Position numbers and translations under genes: made by a program
Shown: piece by piece, positions 1 to 5,463 of the stretch
How positions within the stretch are numbered: position 1 is the stretch's first letter
Layout of the letters: the number at the start of each line of letters is the position of its first letter
Assembly: GCA_947581885.1 (NCBI GenBank)
Contig: CANPWF010000119.1
Span: forward strand, 1 to 5,533
Direction: 5' to 3'
DNA length: 5,533 nucleotides
Source: an uncultured Clostridia bacterium
GTDB lineage: Bacteria > Bacillota > Clostridia > Christensenellales > Borkfalkiaceae
The notes under the pieces: model-generated
Told to the model about the DNA's origin: nothing
What the model saw: only the letters and a program-made list of their open reading frames with translations
Databases searched by the model: none

Positions 1-97
1 TCTTTCCGCTGCCCGCCCCCGCGAGCACGAGCACCGCCCCCTCCGTATCGAGCACGGGGGCCTTTTGTTCTTCGTTGAGAAGTGCAAGATCGATCAT
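1..97 (-). CDS. pcrA: PcrA/UvrD-type superfamily 1 DNA helicase, N-terminal fragment (runs off the window)
   Basis: Only the first 32 codons are in the window. The protein begins MIDLALLNEEQKAPVLDTEG and continues into LVLAGAGSGK, with the first base of the next codon (A, fitting Thr) at position 1. LNEEQ is the Q-motif of UvrD/Rep/PcrA helicases, and AGAGSGK(T) is their Walker A loop, which binds ATP phosphate. Spacing from the start codon to both motifs is what full-length PcrA proteins show, so the ATG at 97-95 is very likely correct; an in-frame stop lies three codons upstream. Family members are ATP-driven 3'-5' helicases used in repair, in removing blocks from DNA and in plasmid replication. 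AddA-type nucleases usually carry a different loop (AAAGSGKT), so I favour PcrA/UvrD, although 32 residues cannot separate PcrA from other UvrD-like paralogues. No good ribosome binding site is present; see the promoter entry. Confidence 0.85.
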   Translation of the reverse strand, partial: MIDLALLNEEQKAPVLDTEGAVLVLAGAGSGK

Positions 98-105
98 ACC
101 CCATC

Positions 106-134
106 ATTATAGCACAGATGGGTCAAAAGTTCAA
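106..134 (-). promoter_or_regulatory. SigA-type promoter with extended -10 for the helicase gene
   Basis: On the minus strand, TTGAAC (134-129) is followed by a 17-bp spacer and TATAAT (111-106). The spacer ends in TGC, giving the extended -10 motif TGnTATAAT. The -35 matches consensus at four of six bases and overlaps the TGA stop of the preceding gene (133-131). Transcription should start about 6-7 nt after the -10, near 98-100, which leaves almost no 5' leader before the ATG at 97. Confidence 0.7.
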
Positions 135-526
135 GCCTTTCGCCCCGAGAGATCGAACTCCGCTTCCCGTTTGAAGCGTTCGAGGGCGCGAAGGTATTTT
201 TCGGAGAGCTCGAGGGTGTACCGCTGTTGTTCGGAGTAGGAGAGACGGGCGTATTTTTCCCTGTCGGTGAGCCTTCCGAGCGCGTCGGAGACTTCCCCCT
301 CCGTTAAAAGGAGTTCCTTCACTTTGAGATAGAACTCGTCGGGTGCCTCCCCTTTGATCCGCGCGTCGACCTGTTCATGGAAATACCGTTCGAGTTTGTT
401 CTCGTTCATGCCCTGCTCGCGGGCGACGGCAAGGTTGGAGTGCAGTTCCTCCTCGCACTGCTTCCAAAAGCCCTTCTTCATCCGTTGTTTTGCCTCTTTT
501 GCAAGCGATTTTAAGGTATGTTCCAT
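131..526 (-). CDS. Hypothetical small charged helical protein (131 aa)
   Basis: I do not recognise this protein. It has 131 residues, begins MEHTLKSLAKEAKQRMKKGF and ends in SGRKA. It is rich in Lys, Glu, Arg and Leu with almost no Pro or Gly, so it should be almost wholly alpha-helical. It has no signal peptide, membrane segment or metal-binding cysteine cluster (one Cys, at 24). Acidic and basic residues alternate through 65-127, as in a helical bundle or short coiled coil. The start at 526 is chosen because AAAGGAG lies 5 nt upstream (538-532); the frame stays open further upstream only through the rpsU terminator and rpsU itself, which is coincidence. In many Firmicutes rpsU is followed by yqeY, but this sequence does not resemble YqeY. 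It lies behind the rpsU terminator and ends 33 bp before the helicase start. It is probably cytoplasmic; function unknown. Confidence 0.8.
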   Translation of the reverse strand: MEHTLKSLAKEAKQRMKKGFWKQCEEELHSNLAVAREQGMNENKLERYFHEQVDARIKGEAPDEFYLKVKELLLTEGEVSDALGRLTDREKYARLSYSEQQRYTLELSEKYLRALERFKREAEFDLSGRKA

Positions 527-555
527 TTTTGCTCCTTTCCCGACATTTTTCGCAC

Positions 556-584
556 AAAGAAAAAATCCGCAATCGCTTGCGGAT
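556..584 (-). terminator. Rho-independent terminator of rpsU
   Basis: On the minus strand an 8-bp perfect stem, ATCCGCAA/TTGCGGAT (584-577 with 572-565), closes a GCGA loop, which fits the stable GNRA tetraloop class. A T-rich run TTTTT-C-TTT follows (564-556). It begins 6 nt after the rpsU stop codon. It is a strong intrinsic terminator in the rpsU direction and should limit read-through into the 131-residue gene, for which I see no separate promoter in 527-555. Confidence 0.88.
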
Positions 585-590
585 CTTTCG

Positions 591-767
591 TCAATTTCTG
601 CTTCTCTTTCTCGCTGCCTCTGCCTTCTTTCTCTTCTTGACAGAGGGCTTCTCGTAGAATTCCTTCTTGCGAAGGTCCCCGATGATGCCGTCGCGCGAGC
701 ACTTCCTCTTAAAACGGCGAAGTGCGCTCTCGAGATTTTCATTTTCTCCGACTCTGATCGTCGACAT
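591..767 (-). CDS. rpsU: Small ribosomal subunit protein bS21
   Basis: This is 30S ribosomal protein S21, 58 residues, the usual length. The family pattern is clear: an N-terminal strand MSTIRVGENENLESALRRFK, then KCSRDGIIGDLRKKEFYEKPS, then a very basic C-terminal helix (about residues 44-57, Lys/Arg/Ala-rich) that contacts rRNA. bS21 lies near the 3' end of 16S rRNA and helps mRNA binding during initiation. The ATG at 767 has a near-perfect ribosome binding site, AAGGAGGT at 782-775, with a 7-nt gap. The open frame extends further upstream, but those codons would lie across the promoter and carry no family sequence. The gene has its own consensus promoter (836-808) and its own terminator (584-556), so it is mainly a one-gene transcript, fitting high expression. 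I am very sure of the identification. Confidence 0.97.
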   Translation of the reverse strand: MSTIRVGENENLESALRRFKRKCSRDGIIGDLRKKEFYEKPSVKKRKKAEAARKRSRN

Positions 768-807
768 GGTTTCCACCTCCTTCGCCGCAGCACTTAGTAA
801 CTTGGAT

Positions 808-844
808 ATTATACCAAAGGGAATTCGTCTTGTCAAATTTTTTT
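808..844 (-). promoter_or_regulatory. Perfect-consensus SigA promoter of rpsU, with upstream A-tract
   Basis: The minus strand reads TTGACA (836-831), exactly 17 bp, then TATAAT (813-808), preceded by TGG so that an extended -10 is also present. Seven A residues just upstream of the -35 (844-838) resemble an UP element that contacts the RNA polymerase alpha subunit. Start of transcription is expected near 801, giving a leader of about 33 nt. Both hexamers match consensus fully, fitting a strongly expressed ribosomal protein gene. Confidence 0.93.
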
Positions 845-860
845 GGGGCGGTAACGAAAA

Positions 861-1652
861 TTATCGGGAATATTTTTCCGCCTTCTCCGCAAGGAACTCA
901 TAAGAACGCTTGATTTCGGAAAGTTCCTTATAATCCCCCGCGTAGTTCTCGATGAATACGGGCCCGTCGAAGCCCGTATCCCGCAGACGGGAAAAGAGCA
1001 AGTCGAAATCGAACACCCCTTCCCCGGGGAGGCAGAGCTTGCCGTTTTCGTCGACATCGCTCGCATGGACGTGGGTGATACTGCCCGCCATCGCGTCGAG
1101 ATAGGCGGAATAGTCGTACCCCGAGACGCGAGCCTGTTTGAGATCGAGCACCCCGCCGAGCTCCTTGCACCCTTCCTTTAACGGGGCGAAGAGGTCGGGG
1201 CGGTTGAAAAACGCCCATTCAACGTTCTCATAGCAAAGTTTTACGCCGAACTTCTTGCAAAAGGCGGAAATTTGCGCCGTCTGTTCGGCGGTGCGGGCGA
1301 TATCCTCGCGGAAGGTGCGCTTCAACCGTGCGATGCCGTGGAAGGAATAGTACTTCGCGCCCAAGGTCTTCGCCGAAGTCATCGCCTGTCCGAGCCAAAA
1401 ATACGCGTCTGCCCGCACGCGCGGGTGGGCGGCGTACAGCTGGGGTTCGAACTGCGTGTTGAGCACGTGCACGGAGAAGGCTTCCACCTTCCCCTTTTTC
1501 GTTTTGAGCTCCCTCGCAAAGGCGGGCTTGTATTCGGAAAAGGACGTGAGAAAGACTTCGGCGCAAGGGATCCCCCACTCGTCGAAGAGCGGGAGCGCGT
1601 CCTCGTTGTTGAGGCGTAAAAAGAGGGTCGCCGTCGAAACGCCCGCCCGCAT
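861..1652 (-). CDS. Sugar phosphate isomerase/epimerase-like TIM-barrel protein
   Basis: This 263-residue protein belongs to the xylose isomerase-like TIM-barrel superfamily (AP endonuclease family 2 fold), which includes sugar-phosphate isomerases, epimerases, inosose dehydratases and endonuclease IV. The usual metal-ligand positions can be picked out: Glu142 in CYENVEW, Asp170 in GVLDLKQ, His196 with Asp199 in THVHASD, and Glu235 in VFIENY. His62 and His105 sit where other strand-end His residues occur. The N-terminus MRAGVSTATLF is typical of a first barrel strand, there is no signal peptide, and the length is normal, so it looks intact and cytoplasmic. The ATG at 1652 follows the TAG of the mutase gene after 2 nt, with AAAGG 7 nt upstream, suggesting translational coupling. 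The substrate cannot be read from sequence; the neighbour suggests a phosphorylated sugar. DNA repair (endonuclease IV) is less likely because that family's fuller set of His ligands is missing. Confidence 0.85.
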   Translation of the reverse strand: MRAGVSTATLFLRLNNEDALPLFDEWGIPCAEVFLTSFSEYKPAFARELKTKKGKVEAFSVHVLNTQFEPQLYAAHPRVRADAYFWLGQAMTSAKTLGAKYYSFHGIARLKRTFREDIARTAEQTAQISAFCKKFGVKLCYENVEWAFFNRPDLFAPLKEGCKELGGVLDLKQARVSGYDYSAYLDAMAGSITHVHASDVDENGKLCLPGEGVFDFDLLFSRLRDTGFDGPVFIENYAGDYKELSEIKRSYEFLAEKAEKYSR

Positions 1653-1654
1653 CC

Positions 1655-3373
1655 CTATGCCTTTGCGGACGCAAGCAGCGCGTCGACATCCTCTTTGAGG
1701 GTGCGGAAAGATCTTTCCGCCGCCCCCTCGTTTTCCGCCTTCACGGAGTAGTAGATTTTGAGTTTGGGCTCGGTGCCCGAGGGGCGCACGCACACAAAGC
1801 TGCCGCCCGCGAGTTCGTAGTAGACGCAGTTGCACTTCGGCACGTCGAGAACGTTCTCTTTCCCGTCCGCCGCCGTTCTTACTGCCTTGGAATAGTCGCG
1901 CACCGCCTCGACGGCGTACCCCCCGAGGGAGGTGACGCGGACTTTCTTTAATGCGTCGACGACGGCGTTCATCTCCTTCATCGCGTTGAGCCCCGCATAT
2001 TGCACGGAGACGTTGAGGTCTAAAACGAAGCCGTATTTTTCGTAGATCTCGGTGAGCCTTTTCCACACCGTTTTGCCGATATGGGTGTAATAACATACCA
2101 TTTCGGCGCAGAGCATGGAGGCGACGACAGCGTCTTTATCGCGGGCATGGGTGCCGCGAAGATAGCCGCAACTCTCCTCGAAACCGAAGAGGAAGGTATG
2201 CTCGCCGCTTTGTTCCCATTCCTTGATCTTTTCGCCGATGAACTTGAACCCGACGGGCGTTTCCACAAGATATACGCCGAATTCGGCGCAGATCGCCTTC
2301 GCCATCCCCGTCGAGACGAAGGACTTGACGACGGCGGCGTTCGCGGGCAAATTGTTCTCCTCTTTGAGGCGGGTTAAGATATAGTCGAGAAGGAGGATCC
2401 CCACCTGATTTCCCGTGAGGGCGACGAACTCTCCCGCGCCGTTCTTGACGGCAACGCCCAACCGATCGGAATCGGGGTCGGTGCCGAACACAACGTCGGC
2501 ATGGACCTTATTCGCGAGGGCGATGCCCATCGAGAGCGTTTCCTTGAATTCGGGGTTGGGAACCCGCACGGTGGAGAACGCGGGATCGGGCGAGATCTGT
2601 TCTTCGACGACATCCACATGGATGCCGAGGTGCTTCAAAATGCGCATGACGGGCACATATCCCGAACCGTGCACGGGGGTATAGACGAGCTTCAAGCCCT
2701 TTCCGCACTTCTTCACCGCCTCTTCGGAGAGGGAGAGCTTGGAGATCTCTTCGATGTAGCGATCGTCCACTTCCTTGGGAACGGGGACGATATATGGGCT
2801 GTTTTCTTCCCATTCGACGGAGAGATAATCGGTGATTTCGTCGATATAGCGAACGACGACCTCGGTCGCCTCGGGGGACATCTGCGCCCCGTCCTCGCCG
2901 TACACCTTATAGCCGTTGTATTCCTTGGGATTGTGCGAGGCGGTGATCATGATGCCCGCCGCCGCGTGGAGTTCGCGCACCGCAAAGGAGAGCATGGGCA
3001 CGGGATGCACGTCCCCGAAGAGGTACGCCTTCACCCCGTTCTTGGCAAGCACCGCCGCCGAACGCTCGGCGAACAGGCGGGAATTCTTCCTCGTATCGTA
3101 AGAGATGACAACGCCCCTCTCCGCGGTTCCCGAAGGAAGGGAGCGAAGGTAGCGGGCAAGCCCTTGCGTCGCCCGCATGACGGTGAACACGTTCATCATG
3201 TTCTTGCCGCAACCGATGATGCCGCGCATGCCCGCGGTGCCGAAGGCGAGTTCGCCGCCGAAGCGGTATTCCTTCTCCTTCTCGTCCCCCGCGATCGATT
3301 TCAGCTCTTCCTTGCAAGAAGAAGGAAGGCGAGCGTCGTTTAACCATGCTTCATATTCCTGTTGATACGTCAT
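1655..3373 (-). CDS. pgcA: Phosphoglucomutase/phosphomannomutase family protein (alpha-D-phosphohexomutase)
   Basis: This intact 572-residue enzyme should interconvert hexose 1-phosphate and 6-phosphate, most likely glucose. The four functional loops are in order: the phosphoserine loop TASHNP (Ser146), the Mg2+ loop DPDSDR (Asp299, Asp301, Asp303), the sugar-binding loop GFEES (397-401) and the phosphate-binding loop RPSGTEPK (530-537). FGTAGMRG (44-51) is the N-terminal phosphate-contact motif of the longer PgcA/PGM2-like branch, and the length fits that branch (about 570-580) rather than the 450-residue GlmM/ManB types. The ATG at 3373 has GGAGG 5 nt upstream (3383-3379); a TTG four codons further up would bury that site. 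Glucose 1-phosphate made here can feed glycogen, UDP-glucose and cell-wall polymers. The isomerase-like gene follows after 2 nt, and a short hairpin separates the mutase from the membrane genes. Glucose rather than mannose specificity is inferred. Confidence 0.93.
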   Translation of the reverse strand: MTYQQEYEAWLNDARLPSSCKEELKSIAGDEKEKEYRFGGELAFGTAGMRGIIGCGKNMMNVFTVMRATQGLARYLRSLPSGTAERGVVISYDTRKNSRLFAERSAAVLAKNGVKAYLFGDVHPVPMLSFAVRELHAAAGIMITASHNPKEYNGYKVYGEDGAQMSPEATEVVVRYIDEITDYLSVEWEENSPYIVPVPKEVDDRYIEEISKLSLSEEAVKKCGKGLKLVYTPVHGSGYVPVMRILKHLGIHVDVVEEQISPDPAFSTVRVPNPEFKETLSMGIALANKVHADVVFGTDPDSDRLGVAVKNGAGEFVALTGNQVGILLLDYILTRLKEENNLPANAAVVKSFVSTGMAKAICAEFGVYLVETPVGFKFIGEKIKEWEQSGEHTFLFGFEESCGYLRGTHARDKDAVVASMLCAEMVCYYTHIGKTVWKRLTEIYEKYGFVLDLNVSVQYAGLNAMKEMNAVVDALKKVRVTSLGGYAVEAVRDYSKAVRTAADGKENVLDVPKCNCVYYELAGGSFVCVRPSGTEPKLKIYYSVKAENEGAAERSFRTLKEDVDALLASAKA

Positions 3374-3390
3374 GTTCCCCTCCAAAAGTT

Positions 3391-3413
3391 AAAGAGCGCG
3401 AAAAGCCGCGCTC
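3391..3413 (-). terminator. Hairpin between the membrane genes and the mutase gene; weak or leaky terminator
   Basis: The minus strand has a perfect 7-bp GC-rich stem, GAGCGCG/CGCGCTC (3413-3407 with 3400-3394), around a 6-nt loop GCTTTT, starting 3 nt after the stop of the upstream gene. Only a broken T-run follows (TTTAACTTTT, 3393-3384) before the mutase ribosome binding site. I see no promoter in the 43-bp gap, so the mutase probably depends on read-through. The hairpin could lower its transcription or protect the 3' end of a processed upstream mRNA. Confidence 0.5.
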
Positions 3414-3416
3414 AAA

Positions 3417-4388
3417 TCATCCGTTGTTTTCGGGCGGCTCGGGATCGAACCCCTCTTCCTCTTCGCCAACGATCCTTCTCCGTGTGACGAAATAGCGCAT
3501 GTTCTCGTCGCGGAAGTAGTTCACGAACTGCATCGCGAGGACGAATACATAGCTCGCGGGCACGGTGATGAGGAGCGAGCTCCCTACCGTGCAGAACGCG
3601 GCGACGAGATTGACGACGACAACGGCGTAGATCGCCGCCGCAAAGCCGACGAAGCGGCCGCCGAAGCCCTTCCCCCGCCTGATACTCGACGAGAACGCCT
3701 TCCCCACGCTCACGCCGCCCGCAATGATGGCGGGGATCCAAGCGGAGATGAGGGCGAGCTTCACGGCGATAAAGCACACCATCGCAAGAATGGTGAGCGA
3801 TACGGCGATAACGACGGTGACGAACCCCCACGAGGGCATCAGCGAGGGCGCGTAAAAGAAGAAGAACCAGCAGGTGAGGGCGGCGATCATATCGTACACG
3901 AAGCCGAGCGGCACATAGATGACCTGATACAGCGCGGCACTGCCGATGTTCTTGAAAAAGGACTGCGAAAATTTGGTATGGGCGTACGAGCGCATCCGAT
4001 CGGAGAGCACCCCGCCGAGCGCGAACACCGCGAGCCCGTTCACAAAGCGGGAGAGAAGGTAGATCGCGACGAGCCCCACCGCGCACCCGACAATGGAGCC
4101 GCTGTGGCTTCCGATCATCACGAGAAGATCGGAAAGGGTCGTTTTGAAGGTTTCGCGGAACGCTTTCAAGACATCGGTCTCCCCCGTAAAGAGGGCGTTG
4201 AAGAAGTTCCCGAGGACCGATTTGAACGCCTCCGCCTCCGCGCTGTGCGTGATGGCGGACAGCCCGAGTTTGAGGATGACGTAGGCGATACTGCCGAATA
4301 TCGCCACCGAGACGAGGCGATACAGGAGTAATTTTAACGTCTCGACGAAATTATCCGTCGTGATGGTGAACGCATGTCTGAACCGCAT
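3417..4388 (-). CDS. Multi-pass membrane protein of unknown function (323 aa), second of a pair
   Basis: This integral membrane protein has about six hydrophobic segments, near residues 20-45, 96-128, 152-179, 188-220, 246-268 and 272-290. A long hydrophilic loop (about 46-95) follows the first segment, and the tail is acidic, ending EEEEGFDPEPPENNG. There is no cleavable signal peptide, and I recognise no transporter ATPase, catalytic or channel motif. The stretch from about 208 to 293 (ISAWIPAII, then KAFSSSIRRGKGF, then two membrane segments and FVNYF) matches in layout the C-terminal half of the preceding gene's product. This recalls the uncharacterised DUF975/DUF4013-like membrane proteins of Firmicutes, but I cannot confirm that. 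The ATG at 4388 comes 1 nt after the upstream TGA, with AGGGAG (4401-4396) 7 nt before it, so the two genes are probably translationally coupled. A partner or transport role is inference only. Confidence 0.82.
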   Translation of the reverse strand: MRFRHAFTITTDNFVETLKLLLYRLVSVAIFGSIAYVILKLGLSAITHSAEAEAFKSVLGNFFNALFTGETDVLKAFRETFKTTLSDLLVMIGSHSGSIVGCAVGLVAIYLLSRFVNGLAVFALGGVLSDRMRSYAHTKFSQSFFKNIGSAALYQVIYVPLGFVYDMIAALTCWFFFFYAPSLMPSWGFVTVVIAVSLTILAMVCFIAVKLALISAWIPAIIAGGVSVGKAFSSSIRRGKGFGGRFVGFAAAIYAVVVVNLVAAFCTVGSSLLITVPASYVFVLAMQFVNYFRDENMRYFVTRRRIVGEEEEGFDPEPPENNG

Positions 4389-4389
4389 A

Positions 4390-5211
4390 TCAAAGCTCCC
4401 TGTAACTTTTGAGGACGTCCTCCCGATCGAGCTTGTCGGCATCGAAGTACACCGTCTCCATCCGCACGCCGAAACTCAGAAAGAGGAAGATGAAGAGCAC
4501 GGCAAACACGGGGCGGAATACATAGACGGGGGCAAAGGCAAGCCCGCACGTCGCCGCGACGAGCACGGCGAAGGAGAGAAGCATCGAAAGGATAAGCCGC
4601 CCGCGCACCTTCGCCATAAGGCGATAGGAATACACGAACGCGTCGTAAATGCGGAAGCCCGTCAACTGCTTGCAAGGCAAGAAGAGATAGGAGATGGTGA
4701 CGAAGTACATCAAAACGTACATGAACGCCCCCGCGGCGAGCACGTACAGAATGTAGACGAACGCCGTCGTCGGGAGTGCGCTGATCACATAGAGGATGGC
4801 GGAGAGCACCACCGCCCAAATTTCGAAGAAGAGCGTATAGCACGTCATCACGAGGAAGGCGGACGGCAGGATACAGAGGAATTGCCCCATGAGTCCGCTC
4901 AACGTCCTTTTTCCGATGCGAAGGTGTTTTTCAACAAATACCAAGAGGAGCGCGAGGAAGATCGCGCAGATCACAAAGGCGCACGCGCTGTACACCGCCC
5001 CGAGGACGGAATCGAAACGGATGATGCTCCATGCGCGGAGGCACTGCACAAAGTCGACCCGCGGATCCCCCGTGAAGAAGTCCTTCACGAGCGCGGAGGA
5101 CGCGGAGAAGTCCATCGAGAGCGCGAGAAAACACCCCGGTACGATCGCGAAAGGCAATACGTACCAAAGGTTATTCAGAATGTATTTCCAATTTCCGAAT
5201 ACCGTGCGCAT
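4390..5211 (-). CDS. Multi-pass membrane protein of unknown function (273 aa), first gene of the operon
   Basis: I do not recognise this protein by name. It has about six hydrophobic segments, near residues 14-33, 68-94, 112-145 (possibly two), 148-178, 205-227 and 231-250. A polar loop lies at about 34-66 and a short charged cytoplasmic-type tail at 251-273 (METVYFDADKLDREDVLKSY). The N-terminus MRTVFGNWKYILNN is amphipathic and uncleaved. The C-terminal layout is a membrane segment ending LFLPCKQL, then YDAFVYSYRLMAKVRG, then two membrane segments and VRMETVYF. The next gene's product has the same order, suggesting that they are paralogues. AGAGG lies 5 nt before the ATG at 5211 (5221-5217). 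A clear promoter directly upstream makes this the first gene of the four-gene unit. No enzyme or transporter motif is visible. Confidence 0.82.
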   Translation of the reverse strand: MRTVFGNWKYILNNLWYVLPFAIVPGCFLALSMDFSASSALVKDFFTGDPRVDFVQCLRAWSIIRFDSVLGAVYSACAFVICAIFLALLLVFVEKHLRIGKRTLSGLMGQFLCILPSAFLVMTCYTLFFEIWAVVLSAILYVISALPTTAFVYILYVLAAGAFMYVLMYFVTISYLFLPCKQLTGFRIYDAFVYSYRLMAKVRGRLILSMLLSFAVLVAATCGLAFAPVYVFRPVFAVLFIFLFLSFGVRMETVYFDADKLDREDVLKSYREL

Positions 5212-5228
5212 ACAGACCTCTTACTATC

Positions 5229-5257
5229 ATTATATAACAAAATTTCCGCGGTGTAAA
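5229..5257 (-). promoter_or_regulatory. SigA-type promoter of the membrane protein/mutase/isomerase operon
   Basis: The minus strand reads TTTACA (5257-5252), 17 bp, then TATAAT (5234-5229). The -35 matches five of six consensus bases and the -10 matches all six. Transcription should start near 5222, so the leader is only about 11 nt and the ribosome binding site AGAGGT (5221-5216) lies at its very 5' end. No operator-like inverted repeat overlaps the promoter. It is the only convincing promoter upstream of the four minus-strand genes down to 861. Confidence 0.88.
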
Positions 5258-5300
5258 GGATTTCGCCCGAACTCGCACCAAATTTCTTGGTTTGGAAACG

Positions 5301-5328
5301 GAGGAAGAAGCGGTCGGGCTTTTTCCTC
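5301..5328. repeat. Inverted repeat forming an 11-bp hairpin
   Basis: GAGGAAGAAGC (5301-5311) and GCTTTTTCCTC (5318-5328) pair as 11 bp, with a single G.U-type mismatch, around the 6-nt loop GGTCGG. It lies about 45 bp upstream of the operon -35 box. There is no T-run after the stem on either strand, so a terminator role is doubtful. It may be the remnant of one, or the edge of the repeat region to its right. Confidence 0.5.
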
Positions 5329-5365
5329 TCCCCTCTTGGCTCCCCCGCTCGGGCAGTCACGACAC
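5325..5365. repeat. Probable partial or degenerate copy of the adjacent repeat element
   Basis: CCCTCTTGGCTCCCCC at 5331-5346 resembles CCCTCGGCTCCCCC at 5379-5392 in the next element; GGCTCCCCC is identical in both. The 5331-5346 copy is followed by GCTCGGGCAGTCACG in place of the perfect palindrome. It looks like a decayed or truncated copy fused to the left side of the fuller element, but C-rich sequence can produce such similarity by chance. Confidence 0.4.
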
Positions 5366-5440
5366 TCCTTGCCTCCCCCCCTCGGCTCCCCCTCGAGGGG
5401 GAGCTGGCACGCCGCCCTTGGCGTGACTGAGGGGGTGTCG
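5360..5440. repeat. Multi-branched palindromic extragenic element
   Basis: The ends CGACAC (5360-5365) and GTGTCG (5435-5440) are inverted repeats. Inside, CCCCCTC (5377-5383) pairs with GAGGGGG (5429-5435), the last base being shared with the outer repeat. That stem encloses two hairpins: a perfect 20-bp palindrome GCTCCCCCTCGAGGGGGAGC (5385-5404), and CACGCC/GGCGTG around GCCCTT (5408-5425). A closing stem with two inner hairpins would form a three-way junction in single-stranded DNA or RNA. It fits the general class of REP/MITE-like non-coding repeats, and sequences of this style are, from memory, common in Clostridia genomes. No copy number can be judged from one window. Confidence 0.6.
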
Positions 5441-5463
5441 AATGTACGGACTGCTATAAATAC

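Noticed and set aside
527..793. N-terminal extension of the 131-residue protein up to base 793
   Set aside because: The extension is in another frame of rpsU and its terminator and is Arg/Ser-rich noise. The start at 526 has a good ribosome binding site.
768..807. Riboswitch or leader control element before rpsU
   Set aside because: The leader is only about 33 nt and shows no stable stem, too short for a known riboswitch class.
1653..2096. N-terminal extension of the isomerase into the mutase gene
   Set aside because: The extra residues are a frame-shifted reading of the mutase C-terminus, low-complexity and Arg/Gly-rich. The barrel fold begins at MRAGVSTATLF, with AAAGG upstream.
2501..3343. 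Long plus-strand open frame of 280 codons opposite the mutase gene
   Set aside because: It lies wholly antisense to a gene with all four catalytic motifs of its family. Its His/Gly/Arg/Asp-rich composition is what the complement of GC-rich coding sequence gives, and it has no recognisable domain.
4360..5256. Long plus-strand open frame of 298 codons opposite the first membrane gene
   Set aside because: The product is a highly charged Glu/His/Arg-rich string, the usual antisense image of a hydrophobic membrane protein. The minus-strand frame has a promoter, a ribosome binding site and a clear membrane-segment pattern.
5432..5460. Plus-strand promoter-like TGCTATAAA at 5452-5460
   Set aside because: The matching -35 position reads GGGGTG, and no gene start follows on the plus strand within the window. 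It is probably chance in an AT-richer gap between the two repeat elements.
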